From: Enterobacter ludwigii
GTDB lineage: Bacteria > Pseudomonadota > Gammaproteobacteria > Enterobacterales > Enterobacteriaceae
DNA: 64,000 bases
Direction of reading: 5' to 3'
Assembly: GCF_001750725.1 (NCBI RefSeq)
Contig: NZ_CP017279.1
Span: forward strand, 4,278,001 to 4,342,000
Positions 44,814 to 57,380 of this stretch are shown here, in pieces. Positions within the stretch are counted from its first letter, which is position 1. Every line of letters begins with the position of its first letter. The notes below the pieces were generated by a model that ran no database searches, was not told where the DNA came from, and was given only the letters and a program-made list of their open reading frames with translations. A program made the translations under genes and the position numbers.

Positions 44814-46394
44814 TCAGGGAGAGGGGGCACGCACTAAGCCCGGTGCCTGCCACATCGATGTCGTCAGTCCGCTGTCCACCAGCCCAAGCTGGTCGGCATA
44901 AACGGCCTGCCACTTCTGCATCATACCGTCATACAGCTCCCGGTGCGCCGGGTTCGGCGTGAACTCGCGGCTCCATTTCACCAGCCGTTCGCCTGTCGCC
45001 GCCATATCCGAAAACAGCCCGGCTCCCGTTCCGGCAGCAATCGCGCAGCCCAGCGCTGTCGCCTCTTTCACTTGCGGGACGCGCACCGGCAGACCGGTCA
45101 CGTCGCTTAAAATCTGGCTCCACAACGCACCTTTCGAGCCACCGCCTGCAAACACCAGACCGTCGAACGTTACCCCTGAGAACCGTGAGATCTGCGTCAG
45201 GTTACACGCCGAGACAATCGCCGCGTTCTCTTCCAGCGCACGGAACAGCGTGGCTTTGTTGCATTTTTCCGGGTCGATGGAGAGGTTAATAAACGACGGC
45301 GCGGCGTGATACCACTGCTTGAAGTGCATAGCATCTGAGAAGATCGGCATCACACCGTGTGAACCGGCAGGCACGCGGCTGGCCATCTCCTCAAGCAGGG
45401 AGTAAGTGTCCATTCCCATCCGCTCCGCGATGAGTTTCTCTTCCGCGCAGAAGGCGTCACGGAACCAGCGCATGGTCAGGCCGGTAAAGAAGCTGATCGA
45501 CTCCGCCTGCACCATGCCGGGGATCACATGCGGATTCACGCGGATGTTCATCTCCGGGTCGGTGCGTACCTGCGGCAGGTTGACCACCTGCTGCCAGAAG
45601 GTACCGCCCAGCACGGCCGTTTGCCCGGCCCGCACGACGCCTAACCCAAGACAGCCAAGCTGCACATCGCCACCGCCCATCACCACCGGCGTGCCTTCGC
45701 GCAGGCCGCTCTGCTGTGCGGCATCTTTGGTGATCGCACCGAGCACGGTGCCGGTCTCCTTCACCGGAGAGAGGATATCGGCACGCAGCCCGGCCATGTC
45801 GAGCAGCGCCGGACGCCAGTCACGGGAGAAGAGATCCAGCATACCGGTAGTCCCGGCATTGGACGGGTCAACGGCCAGCTCGCCGGACAGTTTTGCCGCC
45901 AGCCAGTCGCTTATCATGGTGATCGTGGCGGCTTTGCGGTAGATGTCCGGACGATGGTGCGCCAGCCACAGCAGGCGCGGCATGGCGCTCAGGGCCAGGG
46001 TTTGGCCAGAGACGTCATACACTTCGGATTCAAAACGGTAGTCGTGGATCTCTTTGAGTTCGGCTACCTCGCGGCTGGCGCGGGCATCGACGTTGGCGCA
46101 CGCCCAGATGGCGTCGCCGTTGCGGTCATACAGCACGATCCCCTCGCGCATTGAGCAGCAGGCCACGGACTGGATATCCGCTGCGCTCAGGTGGGCGCGC
46201 TCCAGCGCCTGATGAATACACTGGCAGGTGAGCCGCCAGTTAATGTCGAGATCAAACTCCATCGAGCCCGGCACATTCTCCACGCTCAGGTGTTTCCACT
46301 CGGCCTGGCCGACGGCAACCTGGTTGCCCTGCAAATCGAAAATTACGGCGCGAACGCTGCCTGTCCCTGCATCTAACGCTAAAAGGTAACTCAT
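44814..46394 (-). CDS. lsrK: Autoinducer-2 kinase
   Basis: 526 residues, FGGY carbohydrate-kinase fold. Landmarks: [17 protein letters not shown] at the start, [25 protein letters not shown] core ([11 protein letters not shown]), [15 protein letters not shown], and the ATP-site [14 protein letters not shown]. It phosphorylates AI-2 in the cytoplasm; phospho-AI-2 releases LsrR. I use ATG 46394 (MSYLLALD); an ATG 6 bases earlier is equally possible. It follows lsrR by 33 bases. Confidence 0.95.
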   Translation of the reverse strand: MSYLLALDAGTGSVRAVIFDLQGNQVAVGQAEWKHLSVENVPGSMEFDLDINWRLTCQCIHQALERAHLSAADIQSVACCSMREGIVLYDRNGDAIWACANVDARASREVAELKEIHDYRFESEVYDVSGQTLALSAMPRLLWLAHHRPDIYRKAATITMISDWLAAKLSGELAVDPSNAGTTGMLDLFSRDWRPALLDMAGLRADILSPVKETGTVLGAITKDAAQQSGLREGTPVVMGGGDVQLGCLGLGVVRAGQTAVLGGTFWQQVVNLPQVRTDPEMNIRVNPHVIPGMVQAESISFFTGLTMRWFRDAFCAEEKLIAERMGMDTYSLLEEMASRVPAGSHGVMPIFSDAMHFKQWYHAAPSFINLSIDPEKCNKATLFRALEENAAIVSACNLTQISRFSGVTFDGLVFAGGGSKGALWSQILSDVTGLPVRVPQVKEATALGCAIAAGTGAGLFSDMAATGERLVKWSREFTPNPAHRELYDGMMQKWQAVYADQLGLVDSGLTTSMWQAPGLVRAPSP

Positions 46395-46427
46395 GAGCAT
46401 GCCTCGTGTCAGGCGCAGGACAGGCTC

Positions 46428-47399
46428 TTAGCTCGCCAGAGCCAGCACCGCGCGGGCTGTCGTCTCCTCCGTCACCAGGCCATTAATACGGCGGCCTTTG
46501 AGTGCGGCATAAATCGCATCGGCTTTCTCTTCACCTCCGGCCACGCCAACGATGGTGGGCAACTGCGCCAGTTCATCGAGTGTGACGCCCAGTAATTCCC
46601 GGTGGATCTCCAGCTCGTGCACGCATTCCCCTTCGGCGTTCAGGAAATAGCCAAGGATATCGCCCACCGCCCCTTTGCGGGCGTACATCAGCTGTTCACC
46701 TTCGCTGATATAGCCGGAGCGCAATATGGTGGCGTCCCGGCGCTGGTTTACTGAACCAATGCCTACCACCGCCGCATCGGCCGCGGCGGCGGCGAGGATC
46801 ACGTCCCGCACGCTGGATTCACGTTTTAGGATCCCGGCCACTTCGGCGGAGGAAACGCGAAGCGGGGCGGGGATCATGCTGACGCTGCAGGCGGCATCAA
46901 GCTGACCGATGCCCGTCATATACGGCCCAACGCCGCCGGAGAGCGTCACCAGGCGGATCTGCTGCGAGCTGATAAAACCGCTTAAGTGCTGCAGGCTGCT
47001 CATGGTGGTTTCACCAAATCCCACCGCCAGCAGCTGGCCGGGCTCCAGCACGCCCATCAGCGATTGCGCCGCGCCAATGCCCAGCCGGACATTCATGGGC
47101 GGGGTATTCAGGGCCGGCAACACGCGAACCAGCTTGAGCCCGAAGCGTTGCTGCAGCTCGGTTTCCAGCGCCAGACACCCCTCATAGCGGGAGTTGATCT
47201 GCACGCGGATCACCCCGGACTGTCGTCCTTTCTCCAGCAGACGCGAGATCTTCAGACGCGGCAGTCCGAGCCGCTCGCCGATGTCGTTCTGGGTTAATCC
47301 GTCGTGGTAGTAGCACCAGGCGACGCGGGCAACCAGCTCTTCTTCCGACAGTGCCAGCCCGGCAAAACGACCTTCTTCCGCAGTGCGTTTATCGCTCAT
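46428..47399 (-). CDS. lsrR: lsr operon repressor, SorC/DeoR family
   Basis: 323 residues. The helix-turn-helix covers residues about 20-58 ([35 protein letters not shown]). A sugar-binding effector domain follows ([57 protein letters not shown]). It represses lsrACDBFG and lsrRK until phospho-AI-2 binds. ATG 47399 (MSDKRTA) preferred; the frame extends 72 bases upstream without family similarity. Confidence 0.94.
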   Translation of the reverse strand: MSDKRTAEEGRFAGLALSEEELVARVAWCYYHDGLTQNDIGERLGLPRLKISRLLEKGRQSGVIRVQINSRYEGCLALETELQQRFGLKLVRVLPALNTPPMNVRLGIGAAQSLMGVLEPGQLLAVGFGETTMSSLQHLSGFISSQQIRLVTLSGGVGPYMTGIGQLDAACSVSMIPAPLRVSSAEVAGILKRESSVRDVILAAAAADAAVVGIGSVNQRRDATILRSGYISEGEQLMYARKGAVGDILGYFLNAEGECVHELEIHRELLGVTLDELAQLPTIVGVAGGEEKADAIYAALKGRRINGLVTEETTARAVLALAS

Positions 47400-47614
47400 A
47401 ATTGAACTCTTATAAAAATTTAGATCATATGTTCGTGATCGCGCAGAAAGAAAGTGTGAACCACGCGACAAAACAGATCTTTTAGATTGATTTGTGTCTG
47501 TGTGGATCTTAATCGATAAATTTGTGATCCCTGCACGGTTCTAAATATAGTTCACCGTCTACGCTTTTGAACATTATTAAATCTAAAAATCATTTGTTCA
47601 ATAGCGGAGCGATA
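47400..47614. promoter_or_regulatory. lsrR-lsrA divergent control region
   Basis: These 215 AT-rich bases carry perfect inverted arms TTGAACA (47567-47573) and TGTTCAA (47595-47601) just before lsrA, and a related GAACATATGATCTAAATTT on the minus strand near lsrR (about 47415-47433). They are candidates for LsrR operators. TGTGATCCCTGCACG at about 47524-47538 is a weak CRP-like site, and TATAGT (about 47546-47551) a possible lsrA -10. Confidence 0.55.
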
Positions 47615-49098
47615 ATGACGCCACTTATCGAAGCACGTGATATCAGCAAGCAGTTCTCCGGCGTACCGGTCCTGAAAGGTATTCATTTCACGCTGCTTGC
47701 GGGTCAGGTGCATGCGCTGATGGGCGGTAACGGCGCGGGAAAATCAACGCTGATGAAAATCATCGCCGGGGTGGAAACGCCGGACAGCGGTGAACTTTCG
47801 GTTGACGGCCACGCGTTTGCGCGGCTTTCGCCCGCGCAGGCCCACAGGCTGGGGATTTATCTGGTGCCGCAGGAACCACTGCTTTTCCCCAACCTGACGG
47901 TGCGGGAAAACATCCTTTTCCGCCTGCCGCGTGAGGCCGGTATGGGGGAACGGCTGGCGGAGAAACTCCAGCAGCTGCAGTGCCAGCTCAATCTTGATGC
48001 CACCGCCAGCACCCTGGAAGTGGCGGATCAACAGATGGTGGAGATCCTGCGCGGCCTGATGCGCAACGCGAAGATCCTGATCCTTGATGAACCCACGGCG
48101 TCGCTCACCCCGGGGGAAACCGAACGGCTGTTCCGCCAGATCCGCGCGTTGCAGGCGCTGGGCGTCGGCATTGTTTTTATCTCGCACAAATTACCGGAGA
48201 TCCGCCAGCTGGCGAGCCACGTTTCGGTAATGCGCGACGGCGCGATTGTGCTCAGCGGTGAAACTGCACAGTTTGACGATAATGCCCTGATTGCCGCCAT
48301 GACGCCGGTGAGCCGCGAAAAAGGATTAAGTGATGCGCAAAAACTGTGGCTGGCGCTGCCGGGCAATCGCCGCACGCAGCCGCAGGATTTCCCGGTGCTG
48401 CGGGTGGAAGAGCTTACCGGTGAGGGGTTTATCGATCTCAGCATGGAAATCTATGCCGGGGAAATAGTTGGCCTCGCCGGGCTGGTCGGCTCCGGGCGTA
48501 CCGAGTTTGCGGAAACGCTGTATGGGCTGCGCCCGGTGCGCGGTGGGCGAGTCTGGCTGGAAAATCAGGAAATAACCGGCGAACCCGTGGCGGCACGGCT
48601 TGAGAAAGGGCTGGTCTACCTGCCAGAGGACCGACAGGTTTCCGGCTTGTTCCTGGATGCGCCGATTCGCTGGAACACCGTGGCACTGAATGAGCCCTCG
48701 GTCTGGCAGCAGCGCAAACGGGAGTCGGCGGTGGTGGAGCGCTATCACCGGGCGCTGGGGATCAAGCTTAACCATGCGGATCAAACCGTGCGCACGCTCT
48801 CCGGCGGCAACCAGCAGAAGGTGTTGCTGGCGCGCTGTCTGGAGGCGAACCCGCTGCTGTTGATCGTCGATGAACCGACACGCGGAGTGGATGTGTCGGC
48901 GCGGGCCGATATCTATCAGCTCATCAAAAGCGTGGCGGCGCAGAACGTGGCGGTGCTGATGATCTCAAGCGATCTGGATGAGTTCCCCGGGCTTGCCGAT
49001 CGCGTGCTGGTGATGCACCAGGGCGTGCTGAGCGGCGAGCTGTCCCGGCACGCGGTCAGTCTCGACAGAATGATGGCGCTGGCATTCGGAGGGCAGTC

Positions 49099-49102
<4 letters not shown>
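47615..49102 (+). CDS. lsrA: AI-2 ABC transporter, ATP-binding protein
   Basis: 495 residues with two ATPase domains, as in sugar ABC importers. First Walker A is [14 protein letters not shown] (residues about 39-52) with Walker [11 protein letters not shown]. The second half has the degenerate [15 protein letters not shown] and signature [15 protein letters not shown] with [12 protein letters not shown]. Start ATG 47615 (MTPLIEARD) follows GCGGAGCG. It overlaps lsrC by 4 bases. Confidence 0.95.
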
Positions 49103-50130
<1,028 letters not shown>

Positions 50131-51114
50131 ATGAAGCTTAACTGGGAAAGCGCGCTGCTGATATTACTGGTGCTGGAAATCCTGCTCTTTGGGGCCATCA
50201 ATCCGCGCATGCTCGATATCAACATGCTGCTGTTCAGCACCAGCGATTTTATCTGCATTGGCATTGTGGCGCTGCCGCTCACCCTGGTGATCATCAGCGG
50301 CGGCATTGATATTTCTCTCGGTTCGACCATCGGCCTGTGTGCCATCGCGCTGGGGGTGATGATGCAGGCGGGCTGGCCGATGGCGCTGGCGATACCGTTG
50401 ACGTTGCTGCTCGGCCTGCTGTGCGGTCTGGTCAACGCTGCGCTGATCCACTACACCGGCATCAGCCCGCTGGTTATCACCCTCGGCACGCTCTATCTCT
50501 ACGGCGGTGGCGCACTGTTGCTCTCCGGCATGGCGGGGGCGACCGGTTACGAAGGCATCGGGGGCTTCCCGGACAGCTTTACCGCGTTCGCTAACCTCAC
50601 GTTCCTGGGGTTGCCAATCCCGCTGGTGCTGTTCGCCGTGATTACCGTCTTCTTCTGGCTGATTACCCATCGCGGACGCTTTGGCCGCCATCTGTTTCTG
50701 ATTGGGCAGAACCCGCGCGCGGCGCGCTATGCGGCGCTCTCGGTCAACGGGATGCCCTACGCCCTGTATGGCCTGGTGGGCGTCGCTTCGGCCATTGCTG
50801 CGCTGGTGATGGTCTCCTATTTCGGTTCGGCGCGTTCGGATTTGGGACGCGATTTACTGATGCCTGCACTGACCGCAGCGGTCCTCGGCGGCGCCAATAT
50901 CTATGGCGGTTCGGGGTCGGTAATCGGTACGGCCCTGGCGGCGTTGCTGGTGGGGTATCTGCAGCAGGGTTTACAGATGGTCGGCATCCCCAACCAGGTG
51001 TCGAGCGCGCTGTCAGGGGCGCTGTTGGTTGTGGTGGTGATGGGACGTTCACTGAGTTTGCACCGTGAATGGGTGCGCTCTCTCCTCACAAAACATACCC
51101 GGAGCGTAAGATGA
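50131..51114 (+). CDS. lsrD: AI-2 ABC transporter, permease LsrD
   Basis: 327 residues, BPD_transp_2 family, with [20 protein letters not shown] and [20 protein letters not shown]. Partner of LsrC. Its stop overlaps the lsrB start (ATGA). Confidence 0.94.
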   Translation: MKLNWESALLILLVLEILLFGAINPRMLDINMLLFSTSDFICIGIVALPLTLVIISGGIDISLGSTIGLCAIALGVMMQAGWPMALAIPLTLLLGLLCGLVNAALIHYTGISPLVITLGTLYLYGGGALLLSGMAGATGYEGIGGFPDSFTAFANLTFLGLPIPLVLFAVITVFFWLITHRGRFGRHLFLIGQNPRAARYAALSVNGMPYALYGLVGVASAIAALVMVSYFGSARSDLGRDLLMPALTAAVLGGANIYGGSGSVIGTALAALLVGYLQQGLQMVGIPNQVSSALSGALLVVVVMGRSLSLHREWVRSLLTKHTRSVR

Positions 51115-52112
51115 AAACAAAACTGATAGTCCTGGCGATGGCACTCAGCTTCGCGTCGGCACAGGCCGCGGACCGCATCGCCTTTATCCCCAAGCTGGTG
51201 GGCGTTGGCTTCTTTACCAGCGGCGGCAATGGCGCGAAAGAGGCGGGTAAAGATCTCGGCGTGGACGTCACCTACGACGGCCCGACCGAGCCCAGCGTCT
51301 CAGGCCAGGTGCAGCTTATCAATAACTTCGTTAACCAGGGCTATAACGCCATTATCGTTTCGGCGGTGTCGCCGGATGGCCTCTGCCCGGCGCTGAAGCG
51401 TGCGATGCAGCGTGGCGTCAAAGTACTGACCTGGGACTCCGACACCAAACCGGAATGCCGCAGCATCTACATCAACCAGGGCACCCCGGCGCAGCTCGGC
51501 GGCCTGCTGGTCGACATGGCCGGTAAACAGGTCACCAAACCGAATGCCAAAGTGGCGTTCTTTTACTCCAGCCCGACCGTTACCGACCAGAACCAGTGGG
51601 TGAAAGAGGCGAAGGCCAAAATCGAGAAAGATCATCCGCAGTGGCAGGTCGTGACCACGCAGTTTGGCTATAACGATGCCACCAAATCGCTACAAACCGC
51701 CGAGGGGATCTTAAAAGCGTATCCGGATCTGGATGCGATCATCGCCCCGGATGCCAACGCCCTGCCGGCGGCGGCGCAGGCGGCGGAAAACCTGAAGCGA
51801 GAAGGGGTGGCGATTGTCGGCTTCAGCACGCCTAACGTGATGCGTCCGTACGTAGAACGCGGCACGGTGAAAGCCTTCGGCCTGTGGGATGTGGTGCAAC
51901 AGGGCAAAATTGCGGTCAATGTCGCCGATCGGTTGTTGAAAAAAGGCGATCTTAACGTTGGCGACAGCGTGGAGGTGAAAGATATCGGTACGCTGAAGGT
52001 CGAGCCGAACAGCGTGCAGGGCTACCAGTATGAAGCGAAGGGCAACGGCATTGTGCTGCTGCCGGAGCGGGTGGTGTTTACCAAAGAGAACATCAACAAA
52101 TACGATTTCTGA
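51111..52112 (+). CDS. lsrB: AI-2 periplasmic binding protein
   Basis: 333 residues with a signal peptide [19 protein letters not shown] cleaved before ADRIAFIPK. Periplasmic binding protein 4 fold; mature landmarks [39 protein letters not shown] and [17 protein letters not shown]. It binds the AI-2 furanose in the periplasm and delivers it to LsrCD. ATG 51111 preferred over the upstream frame start because it begins the signal peptide. Confidence 0.95.
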   Translation: MKTKLIVLAMALSFASAQAADRIAFIPKLVGVGFFTSGGNGAKEAGKDLGVDVTYDGPTEPSVSGQVQLINNFVNQGYNAIIVSAVSPDGLCPALKRAMQRGVKVLTWDSDTKPECRSIYINQGTPAQLGGLLVDMAGKQVTKPNAKVAFFYSSPTVTDQNQWVKEAKAKIEKDHPQWQVVTTQFGYNDATKSLQTAEGILKAYPDLDAIIAPDANALPAAAQAAENLKREGVAIVGFSTPNVMRPYVERGTVKAFGLWDVVQQGKIAVNVADRLLKKGDLNVGDSVEVKDIGTLKVEPNSVQGYQYEAKGNGIVLLPERVVFTKENINKYDF

Positions 52113-52123
52113 CGGGGGAGCAA

Positions 52124-53011
52124 ATGGCTGATTTAGACGACATCAAAGACGGCAAAGATTTTGGCATCGGCACACCGCAGCAGAACGTGCCGTTTACCCT
52201 GAAGGGATGCGGCTCGCTGGACTGGGGAATGCAGTCCAGGCTGGCGCGCATCTTCAACCCAAAAAGCAACCGCACGGTGATGCTGGCCTTTGACCACGGC
52301 TATTTCCAGGGACCGACGACCGGCCTTGAGCGTATCGATCTCTCTATCGCCCCGCTGTTCGGGGAAACCGACGTGCTGATGTGCACCCGCGGTATTTTGC
52401 GCAGCCAGGTGCCTGTCGCCACCAATAAACCCGTCGTGTTGCGCGCCTCCGGCGGCAATTCGATTTTAGGGGAACTTTCCAACGAGTGCGTGGCGGTGGC
52501 GATGGAAGATGCGCTGCGCCTGAACGTCTGCGCGGTGGCGGCGCAGGTGTACATCGGCAGTGAGTTTGAACATCAGTCGATCAACAACATCATCAAACTG
52601 GTGGATGCCGGTGCGCGCTATGGCATGCCGACCCTGGCGGTGACGGGCGTTGGCAAAGAGATGGCGCGCGACGCGCGGTATTTCTCGCTTGCCAGCCGTA
52701 TCGCGGCCGAGATGGGGGCGCAGTTCGTCAAAACCTATTATGTCGACGAAGGGTTTGAAAAAGTAACCGCCAGCTGCCCGGTGCCGATCGTGATTGCCGG
52801 AGGCAAAAAGCTGCCGGAGCACGACGCGCTGGAGATGTGCTGGCGGGCGATTGACCAGGGGGCGTCCGGCGTTGACATGGGCCGCAATATCTTCCAGTCC
52901 AGCGCCCCGCTGGCCATGCTGAAAGCGGTGAAAAAAGTGGTACATGAGAACATGAGCGCGCGGGACGCGTTCCAGTTCTGGCAGGAAGAGAAACAGGGAG
53001 AAGCAAAATGA
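52124..53011 (+). CDS. lsrF: 3-hydroxy-5-phosphonooxypentane-2,4-dione thiolase
   Basis: 295 residues, class I aldolase-like (DeoC/FbaB) fold. Landmarks: [20 protein letters not shown], and [20 protein letters not shown] where the catalytic Lys lies. It transfers an acetyl group from the phospho-AI-2 breakdown product to CoA. It follows lsrB by 11 bases and overlaps lsrG by 4. Confidence 0.94.
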   Translation: MADLDDIKDGKDFGIGTPQQNVPFTLKGCGSLDWGMQSRLARIFNPKSNRTVMLAFDHGYFQGPTTGLERIDLSIAPLFGETDVLMCTRGILRSQVPVATNKPVVLRASGGNSILGELSNECVAVAMEDALRLNVCAVAAQVYIGSEFEHQSINNIIKLVDAGARYGMPTLAVTGVGKEMARDARYFSLASRIAAEMGAQFVKTYYVDEGFEKVTASCPVPIVIAGGKKLPEHDALEMCWRAIDQGASGVDMGRNIFQSSAPLAMLKAVKKVVHENMSARDAFQFWQEEKQGEAK

Positions 53012-53301
53012 ACGTGACATTAGTGGAAATCAACATCAAACCCGAGCGGGTCGATGAGTTTCTGGAGGTGTTTCGCGCTAACCACGAAGGGGCGATTCAG
53101 GAGCCGGGCAATCTGCGCTTTGATGTTTTACAGGATCCGCGCGTGAAAACCCGGTTCTTTATCTACGAAGCCTACAAGGATGAAGAGGCGGTGCTGGCGC
53201 ACAAGAAAACCCCGCACTATCTGGCCTGCGTGGATAAGCTTGAGGACCTGATGTCAGAGCCGCGCAAAAAACGCAGTTTTGTCGGGTTGTTGCCGGCGTA
53301 A
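53008..53301 (+). CDS. lsrG: Phospho-AI-2 isomerase/degradation protein LsrG
   Basis: 97 residues, ABM (antibiotic biosynthesis monooxygenase) fold: [21 protein letters not shown], then [13 protein letters not shown] and [17 protein letters not shown]. It isomerises phospho-AI-2 so that LsrF can cleave it, ending the signal. Last gene of lsrACDBFG. Confidence 0.94.
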   Translation: MNVTLVEINIKPERVDEFLEVFRANHEGAIQEPGNLRFDVLQDPRVKTRFFIYEAYKDEEAVLAHKKTPHYLACVDKLEDLMSEPRKKRSFVGLLPA

Positions 53302-53307
53302 CAGACC

Positions 53308-53334
53308 GCCGGGTAGCGCTTACGCTAGCCCGGC
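53308..53334. repeat. REP-like palindrome after lsrG
   Basis: GCCGGGTAGCG, loop CTTA, CGCTAGCCCGGC. A second copy of the palindrome type seen at 28415-28440, here between the convergent lsrG and the DapA-family gene. Confidence 0.65.
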
Positions 53335-53339
53335 GATGC

Positions 53340-54188
53340 TCAGGCGAGGGCCAGTTCCGCCAGGATCGCCGCCAGCGTTTCGCGCGGTTTCCCGCTCAGC
53401 GACGCAAGCGGGAACGGCAGTGCAGGCGCGGCCACTTTCCCTGACATTTCTGCTGCTGCGGCCATCACCCGCAAACTGCCGTACTGGCGGAACAGCGCCC
53501 ACAGCGGTGCCAGCCGGTCAGAGGCTGCGGTGTCTTTGGCTCGTGCAATCGCCAGTGCCGTCTGCGGATAGAGCCCTGCGATAACCGAATACCAGACATC
53601 AAACCCGGCCTGCAGGGCTGACGCCGCCCGCCAGTCGCCACTGATGCCCAGGGTGACGTTTTCAGGAAGACGGGCGCGCATGTGGGCGATATCGTCCGGT
53701 ATGCGCCCGAGCTTGACGGATTTGACGTTCGGTAGCGCCGCCACGGCATACAGCAAATCGTCGTTAAACTCGAACCCGGTGGTGGCCGGGTTGTCGTAAA
53801 TGCACAGCGGAACAGAGATCCGGTGGGTCACCGTCTCATACAGGGTAAACACTTCCTCTGCCGTCAGGCGCTGGTACGACACGGGGGCCAGTAACACCCC
53901 GCGGGCGCCGGCACTTTGCGCCTCATCCGCCAGACGGAGAATATCGTCGAGGCGAAGCGCGCCAATACTTACGCTCACCGGGATGTTGTCGGCATGCGCC
54001 ACGGCACAGCGGGTGATATGCGTGCGCTCTTCAGGCGTCAGATACGCGTAACTGCCCGTCGAACCGAGGATCCCCAGCGAATCGACACCGGCATCCACCA
54101 GCGGGCGCAGCAACTGCACAAACGCCTGCTCATCAAATTTCCCCTCTCGCAATGGCGTCAGAGGGAATGCGCTTAACCCGTGAAACAT
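53340..54188 (-). CDS. DapA-family (dihydrodipicolinate synthase-like) lyase, substrate unknown
   Basis: 282 residues, complete TIM-barrel of the DapA/N-acetylneuraminate lyase family. Visible features: GILGSTGSYAYLTPEER (pyruvate-carboxylate loop with Ser-Thr-Gly), PLCIYDNPATTG (catalytic Tyr) and NVKSVKLGR (Schiff-base Lys). The enzyme therefore should cleave or form a 2-oxo acid aldol. The housekeeping dapA usually has a GTTGE loop and lies elsewhere. It forms a two-gene operon with the B3/B4 protein 12 bases upstream. Confidence 0.85.
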   Translation of the reverse strand: MFHGLSAFPLTPLREGKFDEQAFVQLLRPLVDAGVDSLGILGSTGSYAYLTPEERTHITRCAVAHADNIPVSVSIGALRLDDILRLADEAQSAGARGVLLAPVSYQRLTAEEVFTLYETVTHRISVPLCIYDNPATTGFEFNDDLLYAVAALPNVKSVKLGRIPDDIAHMRARLPENVTLGISGDWRAASALQAGFDVWYSVIAGLYPQTALAIARAKDTAASDRLAPLWALFRQYGSLRVMAAAAEMSGKVAAPALPFPLASLSGKPRETLAAILAELALA

Positions 54189-54200
54189 CCGCTTATCCTT

Positions 54201-54887
54201 TTAGAGTTCAATCAGTTGAAGGTGAGCAGTGGAGCCCGGCATCAGCCGCTGCAGGTTGCTGACTAACTCATCGCCAGCCTCCTGCAACGCCGATAACGGC
54301 ATCGACGGCAGACTTTCGAGAATAAACCACATGTGTTGCGCCTGGCTATCGAGACGTGTACGCACGCCCTGGCGCCAGTTCCAGCGACGGCAGGTGACGC
54401 CGATATCATCGCGCCAGATAACTTCGCCCGCATCCGGGTATTCGATAACCGGCTGGCCCTCTTTCAGGGTATCAAACGGTTCATTACCTTCGGCAAGCGT
54501 CAGACGCGGTGCGCCTGCATAAGCGGCAAGGTTCTCACCCCCGACGGGAATGGCGTAACGAATGCTGATGGCATTGTAAATATCGACCACTGGATCGAGC
54601 GGGGGCAGTGCGCCCTCTTTCAGCACTCGCTTACGCAGGGCCGATGCCGAGCAGGGCGTGCGTTTCGGTTTCGCACCAAATGCCCTGAACACGTCATCCC
54701 AGGCGCTGAGGTGCGCTTCCGCCCAGACGACATCATCAGTGAGGACCTGCTGGCAGGCCTGTGCCAGCGCGGCAGAGGCCACGTCCGGCTGGGTTATCGG
54801 GGCGGCTTCAACCAGAATGCTCAGCGCCCGAAAGCCGGGGGCAATCCCGGCAAGACGCGGGTCTATTGACGGCGTAACGAGAGACAT
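54201..54887 (-). CDS. Stand-alone B3/B4-domain protein
   Basis: 228 residues. The fold matches proteins annotated as B3/B4 tRNA-binding domain proteins, related to the editing domain of phenylalanyl-tRNA synthetase beta. Visible landmarks are a C-terminal-domain core RTPCSASALRKRVLKEGALP, PVVDIYNAISIRYAIPVGGEN and QHMWFILES. No tRNA synthetase catalytic part is present. Function is unknown; free-standing editing of mischarged tRNA or amino-acid-like ligand binding are both guesses. Divergent from the XRE-cupin regulator by 42 bases. Confidence 0.8.
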   Translation of the reverse strand: MSLVTPSIDPRLAGIAPGFRALSILVEAAPITQPDVASAALAQACQQVLTDDVVWAEAHLSAWDDVFRAFGAKPKRTPCSASALRKRVLKEGALPPLDPVVDIYNAISIRYAIPVGGENLAAYAGAPRLTLAEGNEPFDTLKEGQPVIEYPDAGEVIWRDDIGVTCRRWNWRQGVRTRLDSQAQHMWFILESLPSMPLSALQEAGDELVSNLQRLMPGSTAHLQLIEL

Positions 54888-54898
54888 AAATAATCCTG

Positions 54899-54948
54899 TA
54901 TTGACTGTTTTATACTATGGTAGTGACCAATGACTGATAAAGTCAATA
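54899..54948. promoter_or_regulatory. Inverted repeat in the B3/B4-XRE divergent region
   Basis: Perfect 8-base arms TATTGACT (54899-54906) and AGTCAATA (54941-54948) flank an inner TGGT-AGTG-ACCA (54918-54929). The centre lies near 54924 between the two divergent starts. It is a likely operator for the adjacent regulator. Confidence 0.55.
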
Positions 54949-55532
54949 TAATGACCGATTCGGGTGCCGATATCGCCCAGGTAAGCCTGGCCGTCGCCAC
55001 CCGCATTCGCAACTGGCGCAAAGAGAAAAAACTGTCGCTGGATGAGCTTTCACGCCGCGCCAGCGTCAGCAAAGGCATGCTGGTGGAGATTGAAAAAGGG
55101 GCGGCGAATCCCAGCATTGCCATTCTCTGCAAGCTGGCTGCCGCGCTGGGCGTTTCGGTGGCGGATATCGTAAACGTCTCCAGCGAGCCGCGGGTGCACG
55201 TCATAGAAGCAGCGGCGATCCCGGTTCTGTGGCAGGGCCCACAGGGCGGATATGCCCGGCTGCTCGCGGGCACGTCTGGCCCGGATATGATTGAACTCTG
55301 GCAGTGGGTGATGCATCCGGGGGAGCGTTTTACCTCACCGGGGCATCCGGCGGGAACGTTTGAGCTGCTGCATGTCACTGAGGGAGGATTGACCCTGACG
55401 GTCGAAGAGGCGGTGACGCAGGTGGCGGCAGGCGCTTCGGCGGTGGCGAAAACGGAAGCGGCACACGGCTACGCGAATGAGGGCGAAAATGTGTTGCGGT
55501 TTACCATGACGGTGGCGGAGTTTCACCGCTAA
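54930..55532 (+). CDS. XRE-family regulator with C-terminal cupin
   Basis: 200 residues. Helix-turn-helix at residues about 22-75 (RIRNWRKEKKLSLDELSRRA, SKGMLVEIEKGAANPSIAIL). A cupin domain follows (WQWVMHPGERFTSPGHPAGT, ELLHVTEGGLTLTVEE). Such XRE-cupin proteins (SutR/PuuR-like) usually sense small metabolites. Start uncertain: ATG 54930 or ATG 54951 (MTDSGAD); neither has a strong ribosome-binding site. It probably controls the divergent B3/B4-DapA-like pair. Confidence 0.85.
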   Translation: MTDKVNIMTDSGADIAQVSLAVATRIRNWRKEKKLSLDELSRRASVSKGMLVEIEKGAANPSIAILCKLAAALGVSVADIVNVSSEPRVHVIEAAAIPVLWQGPQGGYARLLAGTSGPDMIELWQWVMHPGERFTSPGHPAGTFELLHVTEGGLTLTVEEAVTQVAAGASAVAKTEAAHGYANEGENVLRFTMTVAEFHR

Positions 55533-55537
55533 AAACG

Positions 55538-55557
55538 CCCCCTCCGTCAGGAGGGGG
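55538..55557. terminator. Hairpin between convergent XRE-cupin gene and patA
   Basis: CCCCCTCC-GTCA-GGAGGGGG, a perfect 8-bp stem a few bases after the stop of the XRE-cupin gene. Confidence 0.65.
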
Positions 55558-55565
55558 AGGGGATA

Positions 55566-57008
<1,443 letters not shown>

Positions 57009-57144
57009 TTCAGATGCCTTAACGAAAATCAGGATAAACACCAGGTTAACATTATGTTGCGCAAAATTTAATCATGCCGATATAACCGATACGGGATTTA
57101 GCGGTACGGCGGAAAAGGCTGGGGAGGTGCGAACAAGAGGCAAT

Positions 57145-57161
57145 TGCACTTATAGAGTGCA
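57145..57161. promoter_or_regulatory. NtrC-type enhancer site upstream of patA
   Basis: TGCACT-TATAG-AGTGCA is a 17-base perfect inverted repeat of the NtrC consensus form (TGCAC-N7-GTGCA). It lies about 170 bases upstream of the inferred sigma-54 start, the usual enhancer distance. Confidence 0.65.
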
Positions 57162-57302
57162 GACGCTGCGACTTAAGTGGGCGTTAACGCGTCATACTCT
57201 GCAGGTAATTTCTCTGTGAAAGTATTTGAAATCAATGAATTATAAAATCTCACAAAAAGTGCGGTTTAAGTGAAATCTGCGATCTCTATCAACTTTAACA
57301 AC

Positions 57303-57329
57303 TAAAGATAAATTCTTTACCGCCGAAAA
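57303..57329 (+). promoter_or_regulatory. FliA (sigma-28) promoter of aer
   Basis: TAAA (57303-57306), 15 bases, then GCCGAAAA (57322-57329) against consensus TAAA-N15-GCCGATAA. One mismatch. It lies 52 bases before the aer ATG. Confidence 0.82.
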
Positions 57330-57380
57330 AACATTAATCCACAAAATTAACATTCAAATAACCTGCAAGGGATGCTCACG

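Noticed and set aside
54947..54952. Perfect TATAAT box as promoter of the XRE-cupin gene
   Set aside because: A start near 54959 would lie after both possible start codons, with no later in-frame start before the helix-turn-helix.
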